From DASVLX01 sp035552275 (lineage in GTDB: Bacteria > Actinomycetota > Actinomycetes > Mycobacteriales > Pseudonocardiaceae), in assembly GCA_035552275.1 (NCBI GenBank), contig DASZLR010000235.1:1-50689 (forward strand): a DNA stretch of 50,689 nt, given 5' to 3'. The position numbers and the translations under genes are program-made. This document shows, in pieces, positions 42,094-50,689 of this stretch (within the stretch, counting starts at the first letter, position 1; every line of letters starts with the position of its first letter). A model generated the notes under the pieces. It was not told the DNA's origin. It searched no databases and saw only the letters and a list, made by a program, of their open reading frames with translations.

Positions 42094-42369
42094 ATGAGCC
42101 AACCAAAACACGCCCTGGTGCTCCATTTGGCCAACAGTGCCGAACCGCTGCTCATCGCGATCAGCGACGGCGACGCCGGCGCGCTGTCCAGCCGGCTGCC
42201 CGACCTGATGCGCGAGGGCGAGTTCGAAACGATCACCGCCGCCAACGGTTCCACCGTCACGGTGAACTTCGCCCACGTGTTCGCCGCGCTGGTGGACGCC
42301 GTGCAGGGGATCGGCAAGCAGGTTTACGGCGCCCCGGAGCGGACCTACGGCGGGCCGGTCAGGGCCTGA
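42094..42369 (+). CDS. Small hypothetical protein (91 aa)
   Basis: Begins at ATG 42094 (MSQPKHALVLHL), after a CATAAT-like element; the longer frame from 41833 runs through the regulatory DNA and is rejected. The protein has a beta-strand/helix pattern (HALVLHLANSAEPLLIAIS, LSSRLPDLMREGEFETI, STVTVNFAHVFAALVDAVQG) and a basic-aromatic tail. I do not recognise it. It is divergent from a TetR gene with a palindrome between them and may be its target. Confidence 0.7.
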   Translation: MSQPKHALVLHLANSAEPLLIAISDGDAGALSSRLPDLMREGEFETITAANGSTVTVNFAHVFAALVDAVQGIGKQVYGAPERTYGGPVRA

Positions 42370-42420
42370 AGACGCCTGAAGACGCCTGAACCAAGCCGCC
42401 GGAAACAGCTGAGCACGACA

Positions 42421-42454
42421 CTGGCCGGCCGGACACCCGTGTCCAGCCGGCCAG
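42421..42454. terminator. Bidirectional terminator after glfT2
   Basis: CTGGCCGGC and GCCGGCCAG pair, then after one mismatch GGACAC and GTGTCC pair around CC. It separates the small hypothetical gene and the convergent glfT2. Confidence 0.75.
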
Positions 42455-42473
42455 CGAGGTCATCCTCGGCCGA

Positions 42474-44432
42474 TCAGCCCTGTGGGGGCGCGCTCTCGAA
42501 CACCTCGCGCCAGGACTCCAGCGAGGTCAGCTCCGGCTTGGCCTGCCGGTACACCTTGCTCAGCCGCGGCCACTCGCGGGCCAGCCGCAGGTGGTTGCCG
42601 GCGGCCTGCTTGAGCAGCCGCCAGAAGATCCGCGGGTCGCGCTTGCGGAACGCCACCCCGCGACCGTCCGCGGTGGCCACCGTCGCCCCGTCGATCCGGG
42701 ACAACAGGAACCACCGCGCGTCCCGGGCCGCGATGTTGAGCTGCGGACGCTGGTGGTTCGTCGGCTTCACCGGCAGCACGTTGTGCACCAGGCTCTCGGC
42801 CAGCGTCGCGCCGATGGTCACCGGGTTGGTCGGCGGCTTCAGGAACCGCTCGGCCCGCACCGCGTCCATCGACGGCAGCGGCAGGTCCCGAGCCGAGGGC
42901 AGCACCTGGCCGTCCGAGTACTCGGCGCGCTGGCGACGCACCTCGGGCAAGGCGCCGGGCAGCAGGTCGAACAGCCCCTGCGGGCCGGCCAGGAAGTCCT
43001 GGATCGCCCGGTCCTGCAACGCCACCGTCGAGTACTCCAGCGACAGCAGGTGCTTGAGCGTGCTCTTCGTCATGTGCTTGAGCATCTCGGTCGGCCGCCG
43101 GTGCCGGCCGTACATGGCGCCCACGACCAGCCGGTTGCGCAGGTGGAAGTACGCCTGCCAGTCGGTCGCGTCGTCCTTGTCCGACCACGGCATGTGCCAG
43201 ATCGCCACGCCCGGCAGGCTGGCGGTCGGATGGCCGGCCTTGCCCGCCCGCAGGCCGTACTCGGTGTCATCCCATTTGATGAACAGCGGCAGCGGCAGGC
43301 CCAGCTGCTCGGCGACCGAGCGCGGGATCATGCACATCCACCAGCCGTTGTAGTCGACGTCGATGCGGCGGTGCATGTCCGCGGAGTCGTCGTCGCGCAA
43401 CGGGTACTGGGCGAAGTCGTGGTCGTAGGTCACGTTCGGCGCGGCCCGCCACATGAACTTGTACTGGTCGACCACCTCACCCATCGAGTGCAGGTGCGAG
43501 CGGGCCTGGAGGTTGAGCATCTGGCCGCCGACCAGCATCGGATTCTCGGCGAACCGGGAGAACGCCAGCGCCCGCAGCACCGAGTCCGGCTCGATGACGA
43601 TGTCGTCGTCCATCAGCAGGATCTGTTCGCAGTCGGTGTTGGTCAGTGCCTCGTACATGCCTCGGGCGAACCCGCCGCTGCCGCCCAGGTTGCCCTGGTC
43701 GTGGATCCGCAGCCGGCCGCCGAGCGACTCGGCCGCCTCCAGGAAGCCGCCCGCGTCGCGGACCTTGCGGGTGCCCTGGTCGGCGACGATCACCGCTTCG
43801 AGTGAGTCCAGCACCAGCGGGTCCTCGCCCAACGCCCGCAGCGCCCCGACGCAGTCGTCCGGCCGGTTGAACGTGGTGATCGCCACGGCGACCGCGCCGC
43901 GACCGGGTGCCGGCACGGTGGCGTACCAGCCGCTGTCCAGCAGGGTGACCTGCTCGGACTCGGTGGTGATGTCGAACCAGTACCACCCGCCGTCCTCGAA
44001 CGGCTTCAGGTCCAGCGTGAAGCTGACCAGCCCGGCCTCCTCGACCACCTGGCCCTGCACGTGGATCTGGGTGGCGTCGGCCTTGGACCGGTACACGTCG
44101 ATCCGGCACGGGTTGTCCACGTGCAGCCGCAGCTCCACCTCGTCCAGGGTGGTCCAGCGCCGCCAGTAGCTGGCCGGGAACGCGTTGAAGTAGGAGGCGA
44201 ACGAGACCTCCGAGTCGCCCGGGATCTCCAGCAGGGTGCGCCGGCTGGCCCGCGACCGGTGCCGGTTGCCCTTGTCCTCGTCCAGATACAGCGCCCGCAC
44301 GTCCAGCGGGTCACCGGCGCGCGGCGCGATGATGCGCTGCAGCAGCGCGCCCGACGGCGGCCCCTCCGCAGCGATCAGCGCCTCCAACTCGGCGTTGAAG
44401 TCGGCGGCTTGCTCTGCGGTCCTGTTCGCCAT
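42474..44432 (-). CDS. glfT2: Galactofuranosyltransferase GlfT2
   Basis: Processive GT2 polymerase that builds the galactan chain (alternating beta-1,5/1,6 galactofuranose). At 652 residues it is the size of mycobacterial GlfT2. An N-terminal beta domain (1-170) precedes the GT-A domain: VAVAITTFNRPDDCVGALRAL, metal motif LLMDDDIVIEPDS, WWMCMIPRSVAEQLGLPLPLF, then WDDTEYGLRA with the catalytic Asp pair and IWHMPWSDKDD with the metal His. The C-terminal helical bundle follows. GGGAGGAA precedes ATG 44432. It lies outside the wzm-wzt-glfT1 operon but beside gtrA/dprE1. Confidence 0.95.
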   Translation of the reverse strand: MANRTAEQAADFNAELEALIAAEGPPSGALLQRIIAPRAGDPLDVRALYLDEDKGNRHRSRASRRTLLEIPGDSEVSFASYFNAFPASYWRRWTTLDEVELRLHVDNPCRIDVYRSKADATQIHVQGQVVEEAGLVSFTLDLKPFEDGGWYWFDITTESEQVTLLDSGWYATVPAPGRGAVAVAITTFNRPDDCVGALRALGEDPLVLDSLEAVIVADQGTRKVRDAGGFLEAAESLGGRLRIHDQGNLGGSGGFARGMYEALTNTDCEQILLMDDDIVIEPDSVLRALAFSRFAENPMLVGGQMLNLQARSHLHSMGEVVDQYKFMWRAAPNVTYDHDFAQYPLRDDDSADMHRRIDVDYNGWWMCMIPRSVAEQLGLPLPLFIKWDDTEYGLRAGKAGHPTASLPGVAIWHMPWSDKDDATDWQAYFHLRNRLVVGAMYGRHRRPTEMLKHMTKSTLKHLLSLEYSTVALQDRAIQDFLAGPQGLFDLLPGALPEVRRQRAEYSDGQVLPSARDLPLPSMDAVRAERFLKPPTNPVTIGATLAESLVHNVLPVKPTNHQRPQLNIAARDARWFLLSRIDGATVATADGRGVAFRKRDPRIFWRLLKQAAGNHLRLAREWPRLSKVYRQAKPELTSLESWREVFESAPPQG

Positions 44433-44553
44433 GAGACGTCAATTCCTCCCGCGGCCGGGTTGGTTCGGCTCGTCAGCGGTTGCGGTGGGGGTTTTGGAGT
44501 TTCGACTCATGAACAATAGTCGCAATCATTCCGGCCGGGCGTCGAGGCGTCGA

Positions 44554-45006
44554 TCAGTCCCGAAAGACGACGGTGCGCAGCAACACGAAGTTGATCGCGG
44601 TCGCCGCCGCCTGCGCCAACACCCAGGACACCCCGACCCGCCAGTGGTATTCGGCGAACACCAGCAGCCCGAGTTGGTTGACGCCGACATTGACGAAGAA
44701 CGTCACCGTGTACAAGATCGCGAACTTGGCCGCCTGGCCGGTGCCGCCGCTGGCGTTGAACGTCCACTTGCGGTTGAGCAGGTAGGCGGTGGTGGTGCCG
44801 AGGATGAAGCTGCACGCCTTGGCCCCGTACGCCGGCAGGCCGAGATGCAGGAACAACTGATAGGTGCCGAAGTCGACACCGGCGGCGAGCACCCCGACCA
44901 CGACGAACCGGGACAGCTGACTGACCAGTCCCGGCCGGGACGCCTGAGCTTCCGCCACGGTCACCGGCTCACTCCCCAGATTTTCCGAACGCGCGTCAAT
45001 CGACAT
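44554..45006 (-). CDS. GtrA-family membrane protein
   Basis: A 150-residue GtrA-like protein with four helices: RFVVVGVLAAGVDFGTYQLF, AKACSFILGTTTAYLLNRKW, ILYTVTFFVNVGVNQLGLLV and QAAATAINFVLLRTVVF. The conserved NRKWTF loop is present. In M. tuberculosis, Rv3789 (GtrA-type) next to dprE1 is linked to decaprenyl-phosphoryl-arabinose handling or to anchoring of AftA. Position next to dprE1-dprE2-aftA suggests the same. It is divergent from dprE1, and TAGAAT lies nine bases before the ATG. Confidence 0.9.
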   Translation of the reverse strand: MSIDARSENLGSEPVTVAEAQASRPGLVSQLSRFVVVGVLAAGVDFGTYQLFLHLGLPAYGAKACSFILGTTTAYLLNRKWTFNASGGTGQAAKFAILYTVTFFVNVGVNQLGLLVFAEYHWRVGVSWVLAQAAATAINFVLLRTVVFRD

Positions 45007-45078
45007 GTCGCGGCCATTCTAGAAGAGCATTGTCGCGGCGCGGCGCGGCCTCATGGACTCCGGTCGCGGGCGGGCGGC

Positions 45079-45084
45079 TACCCT
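45079..45084 (+). promoter_or_regulatory. -10 box for leaderless dprE1 mRNA
   Basis: TACCCT ends seven bases before GTG 45092. No ribosome site is seen between, so dprE1 is probably leaderless. Confidence 0.55.
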
Positions 45085-45091
45085 CAGCCGA

Positions 45092-46453
45092 GTGAAGCCT
45101 GCCGAGCATGAGTTGCGGCCACTGCACGGCTGGGGCCGCACGTCGCCGACGATGGCCCACCTGATCACGCCCAGCGGACCGGAGGACGTGATCACCGCGA
45201 TCCGGTCCGCCGGTGAGCGCGGGGTGCTGGCCCGGGGGCTGGGCCGGTCGTACGGCGACCCGGCGCAGAACGCCGGTGGCGCGGTGATCGACATGACCGC
45301 GCTGGACAAGATCATCCATATCGACGTCGACGCGGCCACCGTCACCTGCGAGGCCGGCGTCAGCCTGGACACCCTGATGCGCCGGCTGCTGCCCTACGGG
45401 CTGTGGCTGCCGGTGCTGCCGGGCACCCGCCAGGTCACCGTGGGCGGCGCGATCGGTTCGGACATCCACGGCAAGGCGCACCACGTCGAGGGCAGCTTCG
45501 GCAACCATGTGCTCGGCATGGACCTGGTCGCCGCCGACGGCGAGGTGCACACGCTGACCCCGGACGGGCCGGACTCGGACCTGTTCTGGGCCACCGTCGG
45601 CGGGATGGGCCTGACCGGCGTGGTGCTGTCCGCGACGCTGAGCCTCAATCGGGTGGAGACGGCCTATTTCAAGGTCGACTTCGTGCAGACCCAGAACCTG
45701 GATGAGCTGATCGCCGTCCAGGAGGAGCAGGACCACAAGTACACCGAAACGGTGGCCTGGTTCGACGCGGTGACCACCGGTGCGCACCTCGGCCGCGGCA
45801 CCATCATGTTCGGCAACCACGCCACCCTGGACGACCTGCCGAAAAAACTGCGCGCCCAGCCGCTGAAGTTCGACGCCCCGCAGCTGCTGACCGTGCCCGA
45901 CATCTTCCCGCCGGGCATGCTGAACAAGGTCACCGCGAAGCTCTTCAACGAGGTCTGGTACCGGAAAGCGCCGACCCGGCAAGGCGTGATCCAGAACATC
46001 ACCGGCTTCCTGCACCCGCTGGACATCGCCGGCGAGTGGAACCGCGGCTACGGTCCGCGTGGATTCCTGCAGTACCAGTACGTGGTGCCACTCGATCGGG
46101 CGGACGTGGTGCGGTCCAGCGTGCGGATGATCGCCGAGTCCGGCCACGTGTCCGCGCTGAACGTGCTCAAGCGGTTCGGCCCCGGCAACCGCGCGCCGCT
46201 GTCGTTCCCCACGCCGGGCTGGACGCTGGCCGTCGACATGCCGGTCAGGCCGGGGCTTTCCCAGCTGTGCGACCGGCTGGACGAGCTGATCCTGGACGCC
46301 GGCGGCCGGCTGTACCTGGCCAAAGAGTCGCGCACCACGCCCGAAGCGGTGCAGCGCATGTACCCCCGGATCGACGAGTGGCGCAAGGTGCGCGCGTCGG
46401 CCGACCCCACTGGAATATTCGCGTCCGACATGTCCCGAAGGCTGCAACTGTGA
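45092..46453 (+). CDS. dprE1: Decaprenylphosphoryl-ribose oxidase DprE1
   Basis: FAD oxidase that, with DprE2, epimerises polyprenyl-phosphoryl-ribose to arabinose, the donor for arabinan. The 453-residue protein has the VAO-type FAD domain: LARGLGRSYGDPAQNAGG, CEAGVSLDTLMRRLLP, TVGGAIGSDIHGKAHHVEG and GNHVLGMDL; the substrate domain starts near 190. The segment around residue 380 reads SFPTPGWTLAVDMP. Ala380 occupies the place I align with Cys387 of the M. tuberculosis enzyme, the residue attacked by benzothiazinones. GTG 45092 follows TACCCT by seven bases. The stop overlaps dprE2 (GTGA). Confidence 0.95.
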   Translation: MKPAEHELRPLHGWGRTSPTMAHLITPSGPEDVITAIRSAGERGVLARGLGRSYGDPAQNAGGAVIDMTALDKIIHIDVDAATVTCEAGVSLDTLMRRLLPYGLWLPVLPGTRQVTVGGAIGSDIHGKAHHVEGSFGNHVLGMDLVAADGEVHTLTPDGPDSDLFWATVGGMGLTGVVLSATLSLNRVETAYFKVDFVQTQNLDELIAVQEEQDHKYTETVAWFDAVTTGAHLGRGTIMFGNHATLDDLPKKLRAQPLKFDAPQLLTVPDIFPPGMLNKVTAKLFNEVWYRKAPTRQGVIQNITGFLHPLDIAGEWNRGYGPRGFLQYQYVVPLDRADVVRSSVRMIAESGHVSALNVLKRFGPGNRAPLSFPTPGWTLAVDMPVRPGLSQLCDRLDELILDAGGRLYLAKESRTTPEAVQRMYPRIDEWRKVRASADPTGIFASDMSRRLQL

Positions 46454-47205
46454 TCGACGGCGTTGGCAATCCCCAGTCCCTGCTCCTGCTCGGCGGCACG
46501 TCCGAGATCGGGCTCGCGGTCGCGGCCCGGTACGCGGCGAACCGGCCGCTGCGCGTCGTGCTGGCCGGCCGGCCCGGCGAGCGGCTCGACGCCGCCGCCG
46601 ACTCGCTGCGCGCGAAGGGCTGCACGGTGAGCGTGCTGCCGTTCGACGCGCGGGCGCCGGAAACCCACGAGGAAGTCGTGGGGAAGGCTTTCGCGGACGG
46701 CGACATCGATGTCACCGTGGTCGCGTTCGGCGTGCTCGGCGACCAGGAGAAGGCGTGGACCGACGTGTCCGCGGCCCGCGAGATGGTCGAGGCGAACTAC
46801 ACCGGCGCGGTGACCGTCGGCGTCGCGCTGGCCGATCGGCTGAAGCGGCAGGGCCACGGGTCGCTGGTGGCGATCTCCTCGGTGGCGGGCGAGCGGCCGC
46901 GCCGGTCGAACTTCGTGTACGGCTCGACCAAGGCCGGCATGGACGCCTTCTACACCGGGCTGACCGAGGCGCTGCGGCCGCACGGGGTGAAGGTCAGCGT
47001 GGTCCGGCCGGGATTCGTGAAGAGCCGGATGACCGAGGGCCTGTCGCCGGCCCCGCTGGCGCAGACCCCGGACGAGGTCGCCGAGGTCATCGTCACCGTG
47101 GTGCGCACCGGCGCTGAGCAGGCGTGGGCGCCGGCCCCGATGCGCTGGGTGATGTTCGTACTTCGGCACCTGCCGCGCGCCCTGTTCCGTCGACTTCCGG
47201 TCTGA
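46450..47205 (+). CDS. dprE2: Decaprenylphosphoryl-2-keto-ribose reductase DprE2
   Basis: A 251-residue short-chain dehydrogenase that completes the DprE1 reaction. LLLLGGTSEIGLAVAARYA is the NAD(P) loop (G-x-x-x-x-I-G form), VVAFGVLGDQ and the catalytic SSVAGERPRRSNFVYGSTKAG supply Ser/Tyr/Lys, and RPGFVKSRMT follows. A C-terminal hydrophobic helix with basic end (WVMFVLRHLPRALFRRLPV) may sit at the membrane. GTG 46450 overlaps the dprE1 stop, so the two are translationally coupled; aftA follows 16 bp after its stop. Confidence 0.94.
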   Translation: MIDGVGNPQSLLLLGGTSEIGLAVAARYAANRPLRVVLAGRPGERLDAAADSLRAKGCTVSVLPFDARAPETHEEVVGKAFADGDIDVTVVAFGVLGDQEKAWTDVSAAREMVEANYTGAVTVGVALADRLKRQGHGSLVAISSVAGERPRRSNFVYGSTKAGMDAFYTGLTEALRPHGVKVSVVRPGFVKSRMTEGLSPAPLAQTPDEVAEVIVTVVRTGAEQAWAPAPMRWVMFVLRHLPRALFRRLPV

Positions 47206-47221
47206 CCGGCTGAGGCCGCCG

Positions 47222-49210
47222 ATGACCCGGCTGTTGGCCAGTTCCGACGAAGTCAGGCAGGAGATGCCGGCCACCGGGTCGTCCGCCGATTCGACCGATT
47301 CCGGGCTGCCGACCGGCCGCCGGTTGGGACGGGCCGGGCTGGAGATCGTGGTCGGCGGGCTGCTCGCGGCCCTGCTGTCGGTGGCGTTGCAGTTCGTGAT
47401 CAGCCGGGCGCACGCGTCCCGGCCGACCTTCGTGCCCAATGACGCGATCGCGCTGGGCGTGTCCGTGCTGGTGATCGTCGGGCTGGCGCTGGTGGCGTGG
47501 AGTGCGGTGCGCGCCCGCTGGCCGCGCTGGGCCAGCCCGCTGTGCTGGGGCGTGCTGGCCGCGACGCCCACCATCGCGCTGTCGTTCATGCTGCTGGGCA
47601 CCCGGCTGTACCTGGGCGGGATCAGCGTCGACCAGACGTTTCGCACCGAGTACCTGACCCGGCTGGCGTCCGCGCCGGCGCTGGCCGACTTCACCTACCG
47701 GGGTGTCGCGCCGTTCTACCCGGCGGCCTGGTTCTGGCTGGGCGGCCGGTTCGCGAACATCATCGGGCAGCCGGCCTGGGCGGCGTACAAGCCGTGGGCG
47801 ATCCTCACGCTGGCGGTCACCGCGGTGGTGGTGTTCGCGCTGTGGTCGGTGGTGCTGCGCCGACCGACGGCGTTCCTGCTGGCGCTGCTGACGTCGGTGA
47901 TCGGGCTGACGTTCGGCTCCGACGAGCCGTACTCCTGGCTGATCACGGCGACCATTCCGCCGCTGGCGGTGCTGGCCTGGCGGATGCTGCGGGAGATCAC
48001 CGCTGGTCACCGGTCAGGTCGGGGCGTGGTGGTCACGCTCGGTCTGGCGATGGGCGTCTACGGCGTGCTCTACACGCTGTACCTGCTGTTCTTCGCGCTG
48101 CTGCTGATCCTCTTCGGCGCGCTCGCCGTGCTGCTGGCCGCCCGACGACGGGCCGAGGGCGACCCGAACGTGCGCACGCTGGCCGGGAAAGTGTTGGTGC
48201 GCCTGGTATCGGCCGGTCTGGTGTCGGTGCCGGTGCTGCTGACGGTGTGGACGCCGTACCTGCTGGCCGTGCTGTCCGGCGGGCACACCACCAACGCGGC
48301 CCAGCATTTCCTGCCGCTGGCCGGTGCGACGCTGCCCACGCCGATGCTGGAGCTGTCCGTCACCGGCGCGCTGTGCCTGCTCGGCACCGGCTGGATCGTG
48401 CTCAACGCCCGCCGCGACCCGGTCGCGACGGCGCTGGCCGGGGTGGTCGGCGTCGGCTACCTCTGGTACCTGCTGTCCTTCGCGGCGCTGGCGTTCCAGA
48501 CCACGCTGCTGGCGTTCCGGATCTACAACATCCTGGTGGTGGCGCTGGCGGCCGCCGGCCTGCTCGGCGCCGTCGACCTGGCCCGCTGGCTGGGCCGGCA
48601 GTGGCTGGCCCGACGGCGTGCCGAGGTCCGGGTGCTCGGACTCGCGGTGGGCTTCGCGGTGCTGCTGTCGCTGGTGCAGTCCGCGCCGGGGGTGGCCGAC
48701 CCGGACCCGGCGGCGTTCCACGACTACTACCCGACCGGGGTAACGGCGCTCGGCCACGCCAGCCCGGCTGACGACGACTACTGGGTGCCGCAGCTGAACT
48801 CGACCATCCACCAGCTCACCGGCAAGCAGCCGCCGCAACTGGTGGTGCTCTCCGACCAGGCGCTGCTGATGAGCACCACGCCATACTGGCTTTTCCAGGC
48901 CCGCACCAAGCATTACGCCGATCCGCTCGGCGACTACGACCAGCGCAACGCGCTGATCGCCGGCTGGGCGAAGGCGGCCAACGCCGGCGCGCTGCTGTCC
49001 GATTTGGACACCAGCCCGGCCGCTCCGCCGACGGTGTTCGTGTTCAGGCACGAGTCGACCCGACTGGTGATCACCACCAGCCGCGATGTGTTCCCGGCCC
49101 AGCCCAACGTCGAGATCGACACCGTGGTGTTCCGGGCTGCCCTGTTCCACGATCCGCGGTTCACCAGTCGCACGGTCGGTCCGTACACGGTCATTGCCCG
49201 GACGGGCTGA
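47222..49210 (+). CDS. aftA: Arabinofuranosyltransferase AftA (GT85)
   Basis: A 662-residue polytopic GT-C enzyme that adds the first arabinofuranose to galactan. After a cytoplasmic N terminus there are about eleven to thirteen helices. The first large outside loop has GGISVDQTFRTEYLTRL (expected catalytic Asp) and YRGVAPFYPAAWFWLGGR. The C-terminal 170 residues are a soluble outside domain (DDDYWVPQLNSTIHQLTGKQ...). Context (dprE1-dprE2-aftA) matches Rv3790-Rv3792. ATG 47222 follows the dprE2 stop by 16 bp. It is convergent with the sulfatase. Confidence 0.93.
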   Translation: MTRLLASSDEVRQEMPATGSSADSTDSGLPTGRRLGRAGLEIVVGGLLAALLSVALQFVISRAHASRPTFVPNDAIALGVSVLVIVGLALVAWSAVRARWPRWASPLCWGVLAATPTIALSFMLLGTRLYLGGISVDQTFRTEYLTRLASAPALADFTYRGVAPFYPAAWFWLGGRFANIIGQPAWAAYKPWAILTLAVTAVVVFALWSVVLRRPTAFLLALLTSVIGLTFGSDEPYSWLITATIPPLAVLAWRMLREITAGHRSGRGVVVTLGLAMGVYGVLYTLYLLFFALLLILFGALAVLLAARRRAEGDPNVRTLAGKVLVRLVSAGLVSVPVLLTVWTPYLLAVLSGGHTTNAAQHFLPLAGATLPTPMLELSVTGALCLLGTGWIVLNARRDPVATALAGVVGVGYLWYLLSFAALAFQTTLLAFRIYNILVVALAAAGLLGAVDLARWLGRQWLARRRAEVRVLGLAVGFAVLLSLVQSAPGVADPDPAAFHDYYPTGVTALGHASPADDDYWVPQLNSTIHQLTGKQPPQLVVLSDQALLMSTTPYWLFQARTKHYADPLGDYDQRNALIAGWAKAANAGALLSDLDTSPAAPPTVFVFRHESTRLVITTSRDVFPAQPNVEIDTVVFRAALFHDPRFTSRTVGPYTVIARTG

Positions 49211-49242
49211 CCGCCGCGATCTGATCAGGTGGTTGATGCACG

Positions 49243-50688
49243 CTACTGTGCGAGGTGTCCGGCGTTCCAGCATGAGGTCGCGCCGTGACAGGTGGTCATC
49301 GCGCGCAGCGCGTTGTGCAAGTTCGTCAGCTCCGTGGGTGAGAGTGTGCCGACCGTGTTGTGCAACTCGAACGGGTCGGTCTGCCGGTCGTAGTACTCCG
49401 TGCCGCCGTTGGTGTACTCGACGTAGGTGTACGTGCTGGTGCGCAGCGCCTCGTACGAGGGCGGGGCGCCGCGGTTGTTGCCCTGGTGATCCGGGTCGGC
49501 CGGGTCGGTGTCCGGGCCGTGGTGTTCGACCACTGTCGCGGTGCGCCAGTCCGTTGGCGGTTGGCCGGCCAGCAGCGGGGTGAGGGTGTGGCCGTCCACG
49601 TCAGCCGGGGGTGTGGCCCCGCCGATGGTCTCGAAGGTCGAGCACAGGTCGGTGTTTTGTACCAGGGCGGACACCGTCTGGCCGGCCTTGATTCCCGGTC
49701 CGGCCGCCACGAACGGCACACTCACGTCGGTGTCGTAGGCGGTCTGTTTGCCGGGCATCAGCCGGTACTCGCCCATGTGATACCCGTTGTCGGAGCTGAA
49801 GATCACGTCCGTGTTGCCGGCGATCCCGTCTTTGTTGAGGGTCTGTTCGAGAGAGGCGATCATCCGGTCCACCGACTGGACATCCTGCACCCGCTTGCGA
49901 AAGTCCGTGTCGATCTTCTGCTCGTCTTTCGGGGTCAGCGGTGGGTGGTTGGCCAGCCACGCGGGCGCATCCGTGGGCAGCGTGTCGTAGGCCGGGTTGC
50001 GCGGCGCTTTCAGCCCGGAGAAGGAATTGGCGTCGGCCGGTGCCGGCGTGTACGGGCCGTGCGGTGCGAAGGTGGCGACCTCCATGAAGAACGGGTTGTG
50101 CGCCGACGCCTGGGAGTCGATGAAATTCGTGGCCTTGCCGGACAGCACGTCGGTGAGGTAATCGGAGGGCTGGCTCCCGTAGTGCTGAACCTGATGGTTC
50201 TGGTTGAGGTCGTAGTTGAACTCGTGATAGCCGTTGCCGGCGACGTCCCACTCGTCCCAGCCCGGCGGCACGTACGGCTGGCTGCCGCCCAGCTTCGCCG
50301 TGGGATCGTAGCCGTTGAGATATTTGCCCATCATCGCGGTGCGATAGCCGACCTTCTGCAGCGCGGTCGCGAAGGTGTCGTTTTCCTCGCCGCGCGAGTG
50401 AAAGACGTTGAAGCCGCCGTCATTTCCCATGTTGGTGAACACGCCGGTGTCGTGTGGATCCTTACCGGAGAAGATTGATGACCGCGAAGGGCAGCACAGC
50501 GAGTCGGTGACGGTGTAGTTGCTGAACGAGGTGCCTTCCTTCTCCAGCGCCTGCACGTGCGGCATGTACTGCACCAGGTTCGCGGCCAGGTCGTCGGTCA
50601 ACACGAACACCATATTCGGATGACCAGCCGCCGAGGACTCCGACTGTGCGGAACTGCCAGCGCATGCCGTCAGGACCAGACATGCCAC
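49243..50688 (-). CDS. Lipoprotein sulfatase (arylsulfatase/alkaline-phosphatase fold), 5' end at window edge
   Basis: About 481 codons of a type I sulfatase. The visible N terminus has a lipobox-like LTAC followed by Gly/Ser, so it is a lipoprotein; the true start may lie beyond the right edge. The metal site begins FVLTDDLAANL, and the formylglycine motif is CCPSRS (Cys65 as the modified residue), with KYLNGY and HGPY downstream. SSDNGYHMGEYRL is the second metal motif. It should act outside the membrane on sulfate esters and needs a formylglycine-generating enzyme encoded elsewhere. No partner gene is visible; the substrate is unknown. Confidence 0.88.
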   Translation of the reverse strand: MACLVLTACAGSSAQSESSAAGHPNMVFVLTDDLAANLVQYMPHVQALEKEGTSFSNYTVTDSLCCPSRSSIFSGKDPHDTGVFTNMGNDGGFNVFHSRGEENDTFATALQKVGYRTAMMGKYLNGYDPTAKLGGSQPYVPPGWDEWDVAGNGYHEFNYDLNQNHQVQHYGSQPSDYLTDVLSGKATNFIDSQASAHNPFFMEVATFAPHGPYTPAPADANSFSGLKAPRNPAYDTLPTDAPAWLANHPPLTPKDEQKIDTDFRKRVQDVQSVDRMIASLEQTLNKDGIAGNTDVIFSSDNGYHMGEYRLMPGKQTAYDTDVSVPFVAAGPGIKAGQTVSALVQNTDLCSTFETIGGATPPADVDGHTLTPLLAGQPPTDWRTATVVEHHGPDTDPADPDHQGNNRGAPPSYEALRTSTYTYVEYTNGGTEYYDRQTDPFELHNTVGTLSPTELTNLHNALRAMTTCHGATSCWNAGHLAQ

Positions 50689-50689
50689 C

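Overview
The window is high-G+C actinobacterial DNA. A wall locus of the arabinogalactan type (GlfT1, GlfT2, DprE1, DprE2, AftA, Wzm/Wzt), a proteasome activator (Bpa/PafE), type VII secretion substrates, WhiJ-type XRE/DUF397 regulators and many leaderless promoters point to the mycolata/Pseudonocardiales side of the phylum. I favour a Pseudonocardiaceae-like organism. The species cannot be read from the sequence.

Layout. 1-2.5 kb: 5' part of a secreted sedolisin protease, a DedA membrane protein and a small zinc-ribbon protein. 2.6-8.7 kb: SRP RNA, dnaX, ybaB, recR, a second DedA protein, and convergent leuA with a leucine attenuation leader. 8.8-15 kb: two paralogous two-helix membrane proteins, a Tat/lipoprotein class A beta-lactamase coupled to a nitroreductase, a PIG-V-like mannosyltransferase, and the aspartokinase-asd operon. 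15-18.9 kb: a secreted Gly/Pro-rich protein, catalase and an MFS transporter.

18.8-26 kb is the accessory part. It starts with a five-gene, mostly ATGA-coupled operon encoding an EspC-like protein, a T7SS-signal effector, an unknown protein and two paralogous Cys-pair membrane proteins, the last frameshifted. A WhiJ-like XRE/DUF397 pair follows. Next comes a tandemly duplicated module of two DUF3800 genes interleaved with four copies of an ~83-nt structured RNA, running up to an Abi-alpha-like gene. This RNA/DUF3800 module is the strongest candidate for an under-described system.

26-31 kb: TetR and a secreted lipase with a candidate operator, two secreted Thr/Pro-rich proteins, tRNA-Ser(UGA) and about 560 bp without a convincing gene. 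31-50.7 kb: the order quinone oxidoreductase, SufS-like protein, Bpa, Wzm, Wzt, GlfT1, GtrA, DprE1, DprE2, AftA recalls the Mycobacterium tuberculosis Rv3777-Rv3792 region. A four-gene nonulosonic (sialic-like) acid operon (CMP-sugar synthetase/HAD fusion, short NeuB, GT29-like sialyltransferase, coiled-coil protein) lies between Bpa and Wzm. DprE1 carries Ala at the position I align with the benzothiazinone-target Cys. The window ends in a lipoprotein sulfatase cut by the right edge.

Long antisense reading frames opposite dnaX, leuA, recR, NeuA/NeuB, DprE1, AftA and others are treated as composition shadows and are not annotated.
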